Positions 44,980 to 54,315 of a stretch of 64,000 nucleotides of DNA are shown one piece after another. Source of the stretch: Paraburkholderia elongata (lineage in GTDB: Bacteria; Pseudomonadota; Gammaproteobacteria; Burkholderiales; Burkholderiaceae); NCBI RefSeq assembly GCF_013177735.1, contig NZ_WOEZ01000260.1, positions 1-64,000 of the forward strand, given 5' to 3'. Each line of letters begins with the position of its first letter. The stretch's first letter is position 1. Below the pieces are notes generated by a model. It was given only the letters and a program-made list of their open reading frames with translations, was not told where the DNA came from and ran no database searches. Position numbers and translations under genes: made by a program.

Positions 44980-45777
44980 TCAGTTCGCTGCCTTCGGCGT
45001 TAGCGGTTCGAGCCCGGTCCTCGCAATCGCGGGGGCCGCGTCCGGCGATGACAGAAAACGGATCAGCGCCTCTGCGCCGGCTGGATTCTTCGCATTGGTG
45101 GCGATGGCCCCGGAGAACACCGTGTACCTTTGTACCTCCGCGGGCAAACTGCCGACCACCGTCACTCCCTTCACCGGCAACAGTTCGACGACCTGCTGAA
45201 ATCCGATCTCCGCTTCGCCGTTCGCGACGACATTGGCGACCTGTTCGGCCGGGATCATGCGGCTCTTGCTCTCCACTCGCCCCTCGATACCGAGACGCGA
45301 GAACAGTTCACTGCCGATATAGACTCCACTCGCGCTGTCCGGATAGACGATCGACTTCGCTGCGAGCAGCGTGCGCCGCAACGCGTCGACCGAGCTGATA
45401 TCCGGCTTCGGCGCCCTCTCGCGAACCGCGATGCCAATTGCCGAGCGTGCGAAGTCCACCTTGCTGCCAGACACGACCTTGCCAGCGTTGATCTGATCGT
45501 CGAGCGCATAGCCGACCACGATCAGCACGTCGGCCCACTCGCCGCGCGCAAGTCGCACAGGGATGGCATTCGCGGCCGTGCCCACCGCGGGCCCCCAGAC
45601 GGTGACCAGGTTATCGCCGGTCGCCTCCTCGAATTGCGGGCCCAGTTCCCGATAGGCTGACGCAAACCCGCCCGAAATCATCACCTTGACTTCATCTGCC
45701 GATGCCGCGCCGCTGCCCAGTAATGCGCCCGCGACGCATAATACGAGTGCGTGAACCCTCAGCTTGCGGCCAGTCAC
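44980..45777 (-). CDS. ModA-like periplasmic substrate-binding protein
   Basis: 265 residues. Signal peptide HALVLCVAGALLGSGAASA, then EVKVMISGGFASAYRELGPQFEEATG, the usual ModA opening, and later SIVYPDSASGVYIGSELFSRLG and EIGFQQVVELLPVKGV. It is an orphan of the molybdate/oxyanion binding group; no permease or ATPase is adjacent. GTG 45777 was chosen because GGTGGGG lies just upstream; an earlier ATG at 45837 precedes a poor N terminus. Confidence 0.82.
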   Translation of the reverse strand: MTGRKLRVHALVLCVAGALLGSGAASADEVKVMISGGFASAYRELGPQFEEATGDNLVTVWGPAVGTAANAIPVRLARGEWADVLIVVGYALDDQINAGKVVSGSKVDFARSAIGIAVRERAPKPDISSVDALRRTLLAAKSIVYPDSASGVYIGSELFSRLGIEGRVESKSRMIPAEQVANVVANGEAEIGFQQVVELLPVKGVTVVGSLPAEVQRYTVFSGAIATNAKNPAGAEALIRFLSSPDAAPAIARTGLEPLTPKAAN

Positions 45778-46040
45778 GTCCCCACCCCATGTCGATCGGA
45801 TGACCCAGCCCGGACATGAATCGAGTCCGGACGCCACTCGTTATGTTAACCGGCAGCGCGGCATCGCGCGCAGCACCGATGCCGCGCCAATTCGGCGTCC
45901 CGCGACGCCGCCGTTTGCGCGATGGCCACCGTGCACAACCATCCCTATGGGCGACGGGCTTCGTCGATGGCGCTTCCAGCGCCTCAAACGGGCGGTGAAT
46001 CGACTCTTAGGCTTCGCCCGCCCTGGGTAAGGTGACGAAC

Positions 46041-46964
46041 TTATTGGCTGGCATGGTTCCGTGACGGGTTTGTCATCGCGTCGCCCAGTTTCTCCGAAAG
46101 GAATTCGGCGAAGACCGCTACTGCGGGCGGCACCGGTGGGCGGCTCGTGTAAACGAGCTGCAGGCCGAGGCCGGTGCTGGCGCGCCGATAGGTCGGCAGC
46201 ACGCGTACCAGTTTCCCCTGCGCGATGATTGGCTCAACTATTAACTGCGGCAGTAGCGCAATACCCAGTCCAGCTGTACACGCCTGCGCCAGCACTCGCA
46301 TGTCGTTGACCGCGAACCGGCTGTTGATCGACACTTCCTGACTACCGCGTGGACCCTGCAGACGCCAAGTGCTGCGACCCTGGCGATTGGAAATCGTCAG
46401 ACAGTCGTGTTCGGCCAGCTCACGCAGCGTGCGTGGTGCAGCGCGCCGTTCCAGATAGGCCGGACTCGCCGCGAGGATCATTCCACTCGGCGCCAGCCGC
46501 CGTACCTTAAGACCGCTACGGGTCTCGATGCCCATGCGCAAGGCCAGATCGATGCGCTCGGCGATCAGATCGGACGGCATATCGTCGAGCAGGAAGTCGA
46601 TGCTGATGTGTGGGTAGCGCGCGTAGAACTCGACCAACCATTCCATGCGGAAGAACTCGAACAGGCCGGCCATCGCGGTGACGCGAACCGAGCCGGACGG
46701 TGCCTGCTCATCGGCATGGAGTCGCCCGATCTCGAGGATCTGGTCAAGCGCCGGCGCATAGCGCTCGAACAGCGCCTGACCTTCCGTGCTCGGCGCGAGT
46801 TTGCGAGTCGAGCGATGCAGCAGACGTGTGCCGAGTTGCCCTTCGAGTTGATCGATACGTCGGCTCAGCGTATTTGCCGGCATGCTCAGACGCCGCGCTG
46901 CCTCGGAAAAGCTGCCAGCGCGGACGACCTGGACAAACATCGCCAGATCATTCAGATCAAGCAT
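46041..46964 (-). CDS. LysR-family regulator
   Basis: 307 residues. HTH region MLDLNDLAMFVQVVRAGSFSEAARRLSMPANTLSRRIDQLE, then a LysR effector domain ending in the typical AVAVFAEFLSEKLGD. Divergent from the YceI gene at 47225 across 260 bases, so it may control yceI and the NmrA-like gene. The effector is unknown. Confidence 0.9.
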   Translation of the reverse strand: MLDLNDLAMFVQVVRAGSFSEAARRLSMPANTLSRRIDQLEGQLGTRLLHRSTRKLAPSTEGQALFERYAPALDQILEIGRLHADEQAPSGSVRVTAMAGLFEFFRMEWLVEFYARYPHISIDFLLDDMPSDLIAERIDLALRMGIETRSGLKVRRLAPSGMILAASPAYLERRAAPRTLRELAEHDCLTISNRQGRSTWRLQGPRGSQEVSINSRFAVNDMRVLAQACTAGLGIALLPQLIVEPIIAQGKLVRVLPTYRRASTGLGLQLVYTSRPPVPPAVAVFAEFLSEKLGDAMTNPSRNHASQ

Positions 46965-47224
46965 GGCATTTCTCCATAAATGGATTAATTAAATCCTATT
47001 TTACCATCTAGTGTGAAGTGCCTTTAATCCCCATACTTGAGGTGTCACACAGGAGCCGGCCGTTTCCAGACTGCTGGCCGGGCAAGTCAATTCGCGATCG
47101 AGCTCGCCGGCGCACGCCGTTAGGGTGAACTGATCGTCAAGACTGCAAACAAGCTGTTCGGCTGAACGTCAGTCGCCCGATACCGCGCACGGGCGCGGCA
47201 ACTTAACGATTCAAGGAGATTGAT

Positions 47225-47803
47225 TTGAAGAAGCATCTGATGATTGCGGCTGGTGCACTCGCCGCCTCACTGTCGTTTTCGGCATTCGCGGACGTGTCGA
47301 CGTATCAGCTTGATCCGGACCACACGTACCCGAGTTTCGAGGCCGACCACATCGGCGGCCTGTCGGTCTGGCGAGGCAAGTTCGACAAGTCGCAGGGCGC
47401 GGTGACGCTCGATCGCGCGGCAAAGACCGGTACCGTTGAAGTGACGACCGACATTGCGTCGATCCACACGGGTAGCACGAAGCTCGACCAGAATCTGCAG
47501 TCGGATCAGTTCTTCGACGCGTCGAAGTTCCCGGAAGCGACCTACAAAGGCACGATCAAGTTCAAGGGCGATAAGCCGGCCTCTGTCGTCGGCAATCTGA
47601 CGATGCACGGCGTGACCAAGCCGCTGACGCTGAAAGTCGACTCGTTCAAGTGCATGCCGCATCCGATGCTCAAGCGCGAAGTGTGCGGTGTCGACGCGGT
47701 GGGCGAATTCGATCGCAGCGACTTCGGCGTCGACTTTGGCAAGCCGTACGGCTTCAGCATGAAGACCAAGCTGCTCATCTCGGCCGAAGCACTGAAGCAG
47801 TAA
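47225..47803 (+). CDS. YceI-family periplasmic lipid-binding protein
   Basis: 192 residues. Signal peptide HLMIAAGALAASLSFSAFA cleaved before DVSTYQLD. The mature part has the YceI lipocalin-like pattern: DPDHTYPSFEADHIGGLSV, then KLDQNLQSDQFFDASKFP and FDRSDFGVDFGKPYG. It binds long-chain isoprenoid-like or other lipids in the periplasm. The TTG at 47225 follows AAGGAG, and no ATG gives as good a signal peptide. Confidence 0.92.
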   Translation: MKKHLMIAAGALAASLSFSAFADVSTYQLDPDHTYPSFEADHIGGLSVWRGKFDKSQGAVTLDRAAKTGTVEVTTDIASIHTGSTKLDQNLQSDQFFDASKFPEATYKGTIKFKGDKPASVVGNLTMHGVTKPLTLKVDSFKCMPHPMLKREVCGVDAVGEFDRSDFGVDFGKPYGFSMKTKLLISAEALKQ

Positions 47804-47872
47804 TCCCGTCGGACCGCCGCGCTCGTTGCGTGAGGTAGCACCGCCCTAGCAAAATACCCCTGGAGAACATCC

Positions 47873-48778
47873 ATGTCGAACACCCAGAAGCTCATCGCCG
47901 TCGTAGGCGCAACCGGCCAGCAAGGCGGCGCCGTTGTGCGCGCGCTGCAGGCGAGCGGTCAATTCAAAGTGCGCGCGTTAACGCGCAATCCGGCCAGGCA
48001 TCCGAAGCTGGGTGACGAAGTCGTTCTGGCGGATTTCAATCGTCCGGAAACGCTTAAGACCGCGTTTGCCGGAGCACACGGCGTTTTCCTGGTGACCAAT
48101 TCCTGGGAAGCACAAGCAGACGAGCCCAGGCAGGCGCTCGCAGCCGTCAACGCGGCGAAAGACGCCGGCGTCCAGCACTTCATCTGGTCGACGCTTCCCA
48201 ATGTGGAGACGATCAGCGGTGGCACGATCAATGTCCCGCACTTCACGGCCAAGGCGAAAATCGACCCCATCGTGAGCGAGGCCGGATTTGCGTATCACAC
48301 GTTCGTGATCGCGCCGTTCTATTACCAAAATCTGATCGGTCTGATGGCTCCGCAGAAACAAGCGGATGGTGCCGTGGGTTGGGCGCTGCCGCTTGATCCG
48401 GAGCGGCGAGTCATCCATATGGGCGACATCACCGAACTCGGCCGCCTCGTGGCCGGCGCGTTCGCGCAGCCAGAACTCGCGGGGCGCGGCGAACATTTGG
48501 CGCTGGTAGGCGATTTCCTGAGCTTCAACGAGATCATCACCACCCTGAATCAACAAGGAAACACGCTCTCGTTCAAGCAAGTCCCGCGCGAGGTTTTTGC
48601 CAGCTGGTTTCCGCACGCCGACGGTATCGCGGCGATGCTCGCCTACTTCGAAGCGCACACGTATCTCGGCTCGGATTCGCGCGACGCGATCGCGCTCGCC
48701 AACAAAGTCGCCGGCCAGCCACCGACGAAGTTTGCCGCATGGGCCAAAGCGAACTTCGCGATCCCGGCAGCCACCTGA
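47873..48778 (+). CDS. NmrA-like NAD(P)-binding protein
   Basis: 301 residues. Rossmann loop AVVGATGQQGGAVVRAL and the stretches VRALTRNPARHP and GVQHFIWSTLPNV are NmrA/HSCARG-like, a group of NAD(P)-binding redox sensors or reductases without the SDR Tyr-Lys pair. GGAG lies before the ATG. It follows YceI by 69 bases, probably in one transcript; the CMD stub follows 39 bases later. Confidence 0.85.
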   Translation: MSNTQKLIAVVGATGQQGGAVVRALQASGQFKVRALTRNPARHPKLGDEVVLADFNRPETLKTAFAGAHGVFLVTNSWEAQADEPRQALAAVNAAKDAGVQHFIWSTLPNVETISGGTINVPHFTAKAKIDPIVSEAGFAYHTFVIAPFYYQNLIGLMAPQKQADGAVGWALPLDPERRVIHMGDITELGRLVAGAFAQPELAGRGEHLALVGDFLSFNEIITTLNQQGNTLSFKQVPREVFASWFPHADGIAAMLAYFEAHTYLGSDSRDAIALANKVAGQPPTKFAAWAKANFAIPAAT

Positions 48779-48817
48779 ACGAAGTGCACTCATCAAACCA
48801 CGAAGGAGCTAATACCC

Positions 48818-48997
48818 ATGAGCCGGATTCCTACTCACACAGTCGAGGGCGCGCCTGATGCGTCGCGCCCGCTTCTGCAAAAGATTGCCCAGTCTTCGCC
48901 TACGGGACGCCCCCTGAACGCGCATGCCCAGATGGCGCATTCTCCGGCGGTGCGGGCGGCGTACACATCGCTGCGCGCCCAGAGCGTGGTGAGTTGA
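48818..48997 (+). pseudogene. Carboxymuconolactone-decarboxylase-like gene, 5' stub
   Basis: 59 codons: MSRIPTHTVEGAPDASRPLL, then SPTGRPLNAHAQMAHSPAVRAAYTSLR and a stop. This is the usual N-terminal start of an AhpD/CMD-family protein, which normally continues for more than 100 residues with the Cys pair. GAAGGAG precedes the ATG, so expression signals are intact, but the catalytic part is missing. Decay by deletion is the likeliest cause. Confidence 0.65.
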
Positions 48998-49046
48998 TCC
49001 GCCCTTTCGCAGACCGATGATATTACCGGGGGCCATGGCGACCCGT

Positions 49047-49409
49047 TTAGGGCAGCGCGTCGAAGAAGAGATAAACGGCGGCTATGCTGCCTTCCCGCGT
49101 AACGATGAAGTCAGTTCCAGCATAAGCTGGAGCCTCACCTGGACGGCCGGATACCCATCGGATCCGCCCGCCATCGCCCGACACATCGGGCTCGGCGATT
49201 GGCTGGTACTGGAAGTCAGGGTGAGTTGCTTTGATCACGCCCGCGATCCGGTCGATCTCGTCACGGCCGCGGTAGGTGCCGTTGTTGGGGTCATAGAACA
49301 CGCAATCCTCGGTGAAAATTTCGTCGATGACCGCGCGCCGGCGCACGGGATCGTTCTCACCGAAGACGTCGAGATTGCGTCTCAGTAGGATCGAAATGCT
49401 GTTGGACAT
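49047..49409 (-). CDS. NTF2-like (SnoaL-type) protein
   Basis: 120 residues, one NTF2 fold: RRRAVIDEIFTEDCVFYDPNNGTYRGRDEI, then RIRWVSGRP and GTDFIVTREGSIAAVYLFFD. Such proteins are often isomerases, dehydratases or ligand-binding, and usually the function is not known from sequence. A strong AAGGAGG sits before the ATG. The GST pseudogene reads the same way upstream. Confidence 0.8.
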   Translation of the reverse strand: MSNSISILLRRNLDVFGENDPVRRRAVIDEIFTEDCVFYDPNNGTYRGRDEIDRIAGVIKATHPDFQYQPIAEPDVSGDGGRIRWVSGRPGEAPAYAGTDFIVTREGSIAAVYLFFDALP

Positions 49410-49474
49410 TGGCTGCCTCCTTAAGGCAAGTAGTTGTCTCTCAACCGTCTACCACTGGAAATCGATGCTATGGA

Positions 49475-50153
49475 TTACTGAGCAAGCGCCAAGGTCTTCG
49501 CGATGCCTCTGGCAACCGCAGGTCGAGCCGAGATCTCGGCGTACCATCGAGCGACGAATGGGAACTTGTCGAGGGTTGCGCCGACCGCCTGATGGCGCCA
49601 CGCCCACCCGAAATGGGCGATGTCCGCAATACTATAAGCGTCACCTGCAACGTACCGTCGATGCTTAAGGCCGTGATCGAGCACGCCCAGCGTCCGGTCA
49701 ACCTCCGACAGCGCGCGCTTGGGCCTCGGGTTGGGGCGGCGACTGAATCGCGACCAGAAACGCCTGGAGGAACGCCGGGCTGAGGCCGGACGCGTGGAAG
49801 AAGAGTTGCTCGAAGACCTTGCTCCGGTGGGGGCCATTCTTCGGAAGAAGTTGTCCGGTCTTCTCAGCAAGGTAGACCAGGATCGCGGCGGATTCGCTGA
49901 GGACCACATCGCCGTCTCCGGGAACGGAACGGTCGATGAGAACGGGGACTTTCGCGTTGGGATTCATCGCCTTGAAGGTGTCGGTCTTCTGCTCGCCCTG
50001 GCGCAGGTTGACAGGAACGAGCCGATAGTCGAGCCCCATCTCTTCCAATGCGATCGGGACTTTGACGCTGTTGGGCGTGGGGAATGCGAGAACTTCAATG
50101 CCGGTCGTGCCGCTGGTGACGACGGCAATTTTTCCTTCGACTCTGCGTACCAC
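49475..50153 (-). pseudogene. Glutathione S-transferase with a dehydrogenase-derived N terminus, frameshifted
   Basis: Residues 1-19 (MVRRVEGKIAVVTSGTTGI) are the opening of a short-chain dehydrogenase, after which EVLAFPTPNSVKVPIALEEMGL is the start of a GST without its own Met. The GST then continues to QSPPQPEAQAR. The frame breaks in the GCGCGC run at 49711-49718, and the C-terminal helices (LSEVDRTLGVLDHGLKHRRYVAGDAYSIADIAHFGW) continue in another frame to 49475. Both a deletion junction near 50097 and a small indel are visible. Divergent from the LysR gene at 50246. Confidence 0.75.
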
Positions 50154-50245
50154 GATCCATCTCCTAAGTGGGGTGAGACAAATCTACGGCGGCATGCTAT
50201 TTTTCGAAATAGAAATGAATGAAAACCATCGTTGCAGGATTGTCG

Positions 50246-51181
50246 ATGTCAAAGCTCCCGGATTTCGAAGGGCTCGCGATGTTCGCGAAGGTCGCCGAAG
50301 AAGGTTCGTTCGCCGCGGCGGCCACGGCCATGGGTGTCTCGGTCGCCACGGTCTCTCGGGCCGTTACCCGCCTTGAAGAGCGGCTGGGAGGCCGACTGTT
50401 CAACCGTACCTCCCGACGACTTGCACTCACGGACTATGGCCACACACTCGCCGAACGAGCGGCGAAAATCTATGCCGACGCCGAGGAGGCCGAGGATTTC
50501 GCCCGTGAGACCTCAAGCCGACCGCGTGGTCTCGTCAAGCTCGCTGCGCCGCTCACTTTTGGCGCTCGGTGGGTTGCCCCGCAGCTGCCCGAGTTTTTCC
50601 GGACCTACCCGGATATTTCCGTGGATCTTCATCTCACGGATGCCCATGCCGATCTGATTGGGGAAGGCTTCGATGCCGCCCTGCGCATCGCCATCATGGA
50701 AGACTCATCTCTCGTCGCGCGTCACATTGCACACGTGCGCCGGTTTGTCGTGGCATCCCCCGCCTACCTGGCTCGCTATGGTCGTCCGCAGCACCCACAA
50801 GATCTGGGCGCCCACCAGTGTCTTACCTACACGAACAGGAGTAAGCGCGACGTTTGGCGCTTTACCCACAAAAGTGGCGAGGAATGCGCGGTTACCCCAA
50901 CCGGGGCGTTGCGAGGATCGAGCGTGGAAGCTTTGCTGCCCACGGTCCTCGCGGGACTTGCCATCGCTGAACTCCCTGAATTTGTTGCGACGCAGTACTT
51001 TTCCGACAATAAGCTTGAACCGATTTTGACTGACTGGCGCTTGCCCGAAGGCGGCCTTTATTTCGTCACACCCACTGCCCGCTCACGACCAGCAAAGGTT
51101 AGCGCCTTGGCCGACTTCTTCATCGCCAAGCTGACCACGGCAGATTGGAGCGCAGCGCGGCAATGCGCATCCCCAGCGTAA
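50246..51181 (+). CDS. LysR-family regulator
   Basis: 311 residues from ATG 50246, with MKTIVAGLSMSKL from 50219 possible. HTH DFEGLAMFAKVAEEGSFAAAATAMGVSVATVSRAVTRLEE and a full effector domain. Divergent from the SDR-GST chimera, so it may once have regulated the dehydrogenase whose start remains there. Confidence 0.88.
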   Translation: MSKLPDFEGLAMFAKVAEEGSFAAAATAMGVSVATVSRAVTRLEERLGGRLFNRTSRRLALTDYGHTLAERAAKIYADAEEAEDFARETSSRPRGLVKLAAPLTFGARWVAPQLPEFFRTYPDISVDLHLTDAHADLIGEGFDAALRIAIMEDSSLVARHIAHVRRFVVASPAYLARYGRPQHPQDLGAHQCLTYTNRSKRDVWRFTHKSGEECAVTPTGALRGSSVEALLPTVLAGLAIAELPEFVATQYFSDNKLEPILTDWRLPEGGLYFVTPTARSRPAKVSALADFFIAKLTTADWSAARQCASPA

Positions 51182-51291
51182 CGCAGGTCCACTCGGCGCG
51201 AGCCAGTAACATTTTCATTTCCCACGCGTCCAACCGCTGCCCAGCAAACCCCGGCCGATGCCGCCGTACGAAACGCTCCGAGGAAAAATCC

Positions 51292-51933
51292 ATGACCGAC
51301 CCGGCCCATCACGCGTCCGACTTTCGCAGGCAGCGCACCGTCGGCATTGCCGGCATCGCGGTCGCCTCGCTGCTTGCCTCGGGGCTCTGGCTCGGCATCG
51401 ATCTTTTGATGTCGCCCCTGCCCGGCATGGACAGCCTCGGCGCGCGGATGCTGCTGACGCTTAAATGCTGCTGTGCTGCGGTGCTGTTCTGCCTGGTGAC
51501 GGGCGTCGAAGCCGTGGCGCACGAACGATTGACCTCGCCCGCGTTCGATCCGCTGGCGGGCTTCGAGACACACAGGTTGCGCGTCAATCAACGATACCTG
51601 CAGAACACGGTGGAGCAAATCATCGTGTTTGCGGCGTCGCTGTTCGGCCTGGCCGCGTATTGCCCCGACGGCTCGTCCATGCGCGCCGTCGTGGCGACGA
51701 CCGTGGTCTGGATCGTCGCACGGTTCGCGTTCTGGCTCGGCTATCATCGCAGCGCTGCGATGCGCGGGCTCGGGGCGCCGGGCATGGCGATCAGTATGAT
51801 CGTGCTGCTTTATGTGACGAGCCGGTTTGGGCATGAGATCGCAGGGACGGTGGGAGCGATTGTGCCGCTCGTTGCATTTTTCGCGGTCGAGGCGTTGTTG
51901 TTTTGGGGGACGCGGCCGGTGAAAGAGGGTTGA
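51292..51933 (+). CDS. MAPEG-family membrane protein
   Basis: 213 residues. Four hydrophobic segments are visible. The pattern EAVAHERLTSPAFDPLAGFETHRLRVNQRYLQNTVEQIIVFAASLFGL is the MAPEG signature (R-x2-N-x2-E-type glutathione- or lipid-binding helix). MAPEG members are glutathione transferases or peroxidases in the membrane. The ATG at 51292 was chosen for GAGG at the right distance. It converges with the MFS gene. Confidence 0.85.
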   Translation: MTDPAHHASDFRRQRTVGIAGIAVASLLASGLWLGIDLLMSPLPGMDSLGARMLLTLKCCCAAVLFCLVTGVEAVAHERLTSPAFDPLAGFETHRLRVNQRYLQNTVEQIIVFAASLFGLAAYCPDGSSMRAVVATTVVWIVARFAFWLGYHRSAAMRGLGAPGMAISMIVLLYVTSRFGHEIAGTVGAIVPLVAFFAVEALLFWGTRPVKEG

Positions 51934-51989
51934 TTCGACTGCCGTCGGATAACCGTGGCCGGCCCACTGCTTGTCAGCAGTTCGCTTTC

Positions 51990-53312
51990 TCAACGATTGA
52001 CCAGTCGCTTTGGAAGCGCCAGAACCAGCAGACCACCAATCGTCAGACACGCGGCGAGCGTATACACGCCGAGGTCGGTCGAATGCGTCTTGTCGATGAT
52101 CCAGCCGATGACGTAGGGGCTGACGAACCCAGCCAGATTGCCGAACGAATTCACCACCGCCACGCCCGTCGCCGCAGCCGCACCGGCGAGAATCGCAGTG
52201 GGCAGGCACCAGAACTGGCACAGCGTGGTCATGACGCCCATCGTCGCAACCGTCAGGCCGATCATCGCGAGCGTGACATTGCTGCTGCCGGCCGCGACGG
52301 CGACGACCCACCCGGCGGTGCCGATCAAGCCGGGCACCGCGACGTGCCAGCGGCGCTCGCGCCGGGCGTCGGAACTGCGGCCGACCACGATCATCGATAT
52401 CGCCGCGGCCGCATAGGGCAGCGTGGTAAGCAGGCCGATAGTGAGCGGATCCTTCACACCAGAGCCTTTGATCAAGGTCGGCAGCCAGAAGCTGACACCA
52501 TAGAGGCCCATGATGAAGAAGAGATAAATGACGCACAGCGCCCACACCATCGGACGGGTGAAGCCGTCCTTGAATGAATGCGACGTGGTGCCGCTCGCAT
52601 CCGCGGCGACATTGGCGATAAGCGTGCGTTTCTCATCGTCGGTCAGCCATTTTGCCTGCTCGATGCCCCTGTCGAGCATCAGGATGACGACCACGCCCAG
52701 CACGAAAGAAGGAATCGCTTCGATCAGGAAGAGCCATTGCCAACCGGCCAAGCCGGACACACCGCCCATCGAATGCAGGATCCATCCGGAAAGCGGCCCG
52801 CCAATCACGCCCGAGATCGGAATGCCGGTCATGAACAGCGCAATGATCTTGCCGCGACGCTCCGACGGATACCAGTACGTCAGGTAAAGAATCACGCCCG
52901 GGAACAGTCCGGCTTCGGCGAGACCGAGCAGAAAGCGCAGGATGTAGAAGACGGTGGGTGTTTTCGTGAACATCATGCACGCGGAGATCACCGCCCACGT
53001 GATCATCACACGGACGATCCAGAGCCGCGCGCCGACCTTGTGGAGGATGATGTTGCTCGGCACTTCGAAGATGAAGTAGCCGATGAAAAAGATACCCGCG
53101 CCGAGGCCATAGACGGTCTCGCTGAAGTGGAGGTCCTGCAGCATCTGCAGCTTCGCGAAGCCGACATTCACGCGGTCGAGATAGGCGGCGACATAGCAAA
53201 GAAACAGCAAGGGAATGAGCCGCCACGTCACCCTTGCATAGAGTGCCGATTGCGCTTCATCGGCGGGCGCGTAGCGGGGGGGCGTCGCTAACGCTGGCCT
53301 CGACGGGTTCAT
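51990..53312 (-). CDS. MFS transporter, anion:cation symporter (ACS) type
   Basis: 440 residues and about 12 helices. VAAYLDRVNVGFAKLQM in helix 1 and LGLAEAGLFPGVILYLTYWYP are ACS-family marks (tartrate, phthalate, glucarate and similar anions). AGGAGG precedes the ATG. It lies downstream of the class II aldolase-like gene on the same strand, so both probably form one operon for uptake and breakdown of an organic acid. Confidence 0.9.
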   Translation of the reverse strand: MNPSRPALATPPRYAPADEAQSALYARVTWRLIPLLFLCYVAAYLDRVNVGFAKLQMLQDLHFSETVYGLGAGIFFIGYFIFEVPSNIILHKVGARLWIVRVMITWAVISACMMFTKTPTVFYILRFLLGLAEAGLFPGVILYLTYWYPSERRGKIIALFMTGIPISGVIGGPLSGWILHSMGGVSGLAGWQWLFLIEAIPSFVLGVVVILMLDRGIEQAKWLTDDEKRTLIANVAADASGTTSHSFKDGFTRPMVWALCVIYLFFIMGLYGVSFWLPTLIKGSGVKDPLTIGLLTTLPYAAAAISMIVVGRSSDARRERRWHVAVPGLIGTAGWVVAVAAGSSNVTLAMIGLTVATMGVMTTLCQFWCLPTAILAGAAAATGVAVVNSFGNLAGFVSPYVIGWIIDKTHSTDLGVYTLAACLTIGGLLVLALPKRLVNR

Positions 53313-53382
53313 GTGTGCCTCCTGTCTCGTGTTCGTTGTCGCCCCGCCTTGATCGGCATGCGAGGCGACTTATGCAAAAGGA

Positions 53383-54225
53383 TCAGTCGAACATGTCGGG
53401 CTGCGTGTTGACCAACTGGTCCCAGATGGTCTGGAAATGCAGCCAGCCGATGTAGTCGCTGCCGACGTGCTCGCGGCTGTAGCGCGCTTTGTCTTCGGGC
53501 ACAAGCCGAGGCTTCGCGCCCGTCGCTTCGATCATCAGCTGCTGCTGGCAGCAGCGCTCGAGCGCGATGAACCAGAACGCGGCGGACTCGATGCTGTGCC
53601 GGCTCGCGGTCAGGAGCCCGTGGTTCTGATGAATGGCCGCCTTCACGCCTTTGAACGCATCCGCCACCTTGTGGCCTGCCTTCACTTCGACGGCCACTTG
53701 CCCCGCCTCGTCGCCGATCACGACATGATCCTCATAGAACGCCGCGGCATCCTGGCTGATCGGATCGAGCTTCTTGCCGAGCGAAGCGAACGCGGTCCCG
53801 TAGACCGTGTGCGCATGACACATTGCGACGATGTCCGGATGTGCCTCATGCACCGCCGCATGCAGCACGAAACCCGCGCGATTGATCGCGTACTTCCCTT
53901 CGACGACACGGCCCTCATGGTCAGCGAGGATCAGATTCGAAACCTTCACCTGCGAGAAATGGACGGCCATCGGGTTGGTCCAGTAGAGCTCCGGATGCTC
54001 AGGATCGCGAACCGTCAGATGGCCCGCGAAGCCATAGTCGAACCCTTGCAGCGCGAACGCCCGGCAAGCGCCGACCAGCCGCTCTTTCAAGTGCCGCCGA
54101 TGCTCGGCATGATTGGAAAACGATGGAAATTCGGGAAAGATCAGGCCTTCCTGCTCGGGCTGGTAAATCGACATGCGTCCCTTCAGGTCAATCGTCTTCG
54201 CCGGTGTCTCAATGACTTGCGACAT
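53383..54225 (-). CDS. Class II aldolase/adducin-family protein
   Basis: 280 residues. The metal-binding histidines are visible in MCHAHTVYGTAFASLG and the later AAIHQNHGLLTASRHSIESAAFWF. It lacks aldolase-specific detail, and related proteins are used in fucose, tartronate and aromatic-side-chain pathways. It lies 70 bases upstream of the ACS transporter and divergent from the LysR gene at 54316, which probably regulates both. Confidence 0.87.
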   Translation of the reverse strand: MSQVIETPAKTIDLKGRMSIYQPEQEGLIFPEFPSFSNHAEHRRHLKERLVGACRAFALQGFDYGFAGHLTVRDPEHPELYWTNPMAVHFSQVKVSNLILADHEGRVVEGKYAINRAGFVLHAAVHEAHPDIVAMCHAHTVYGTAFASLGKKLDPISQDAAAFYEDHVVIGDEAGQVAVEVKAGHKVADAFKGVKAAIHQNHGLLTASRHSIESAAFWFIALERCCQQQLMIEATGAKPRLVPEDKARYSREHVGSDYIGWLHFQTIWDQLVNTQPDMFD

Positions 54226-54315
54226 GCTCGCCTCCTTGAAGCGCGTTGTGATCGTGGCGCCATGTTCGCTTGCCGGATCGGTGTTGACAAACTAAGGATG
54301 TTCATGGAAACCTGA

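Noticed and set aside
51058..52545. 495-codon minus-strand frame across LysR, MAPEG and MFS genes
   Set aside because: It crosses three real genes, is low-complexity and matches no family.
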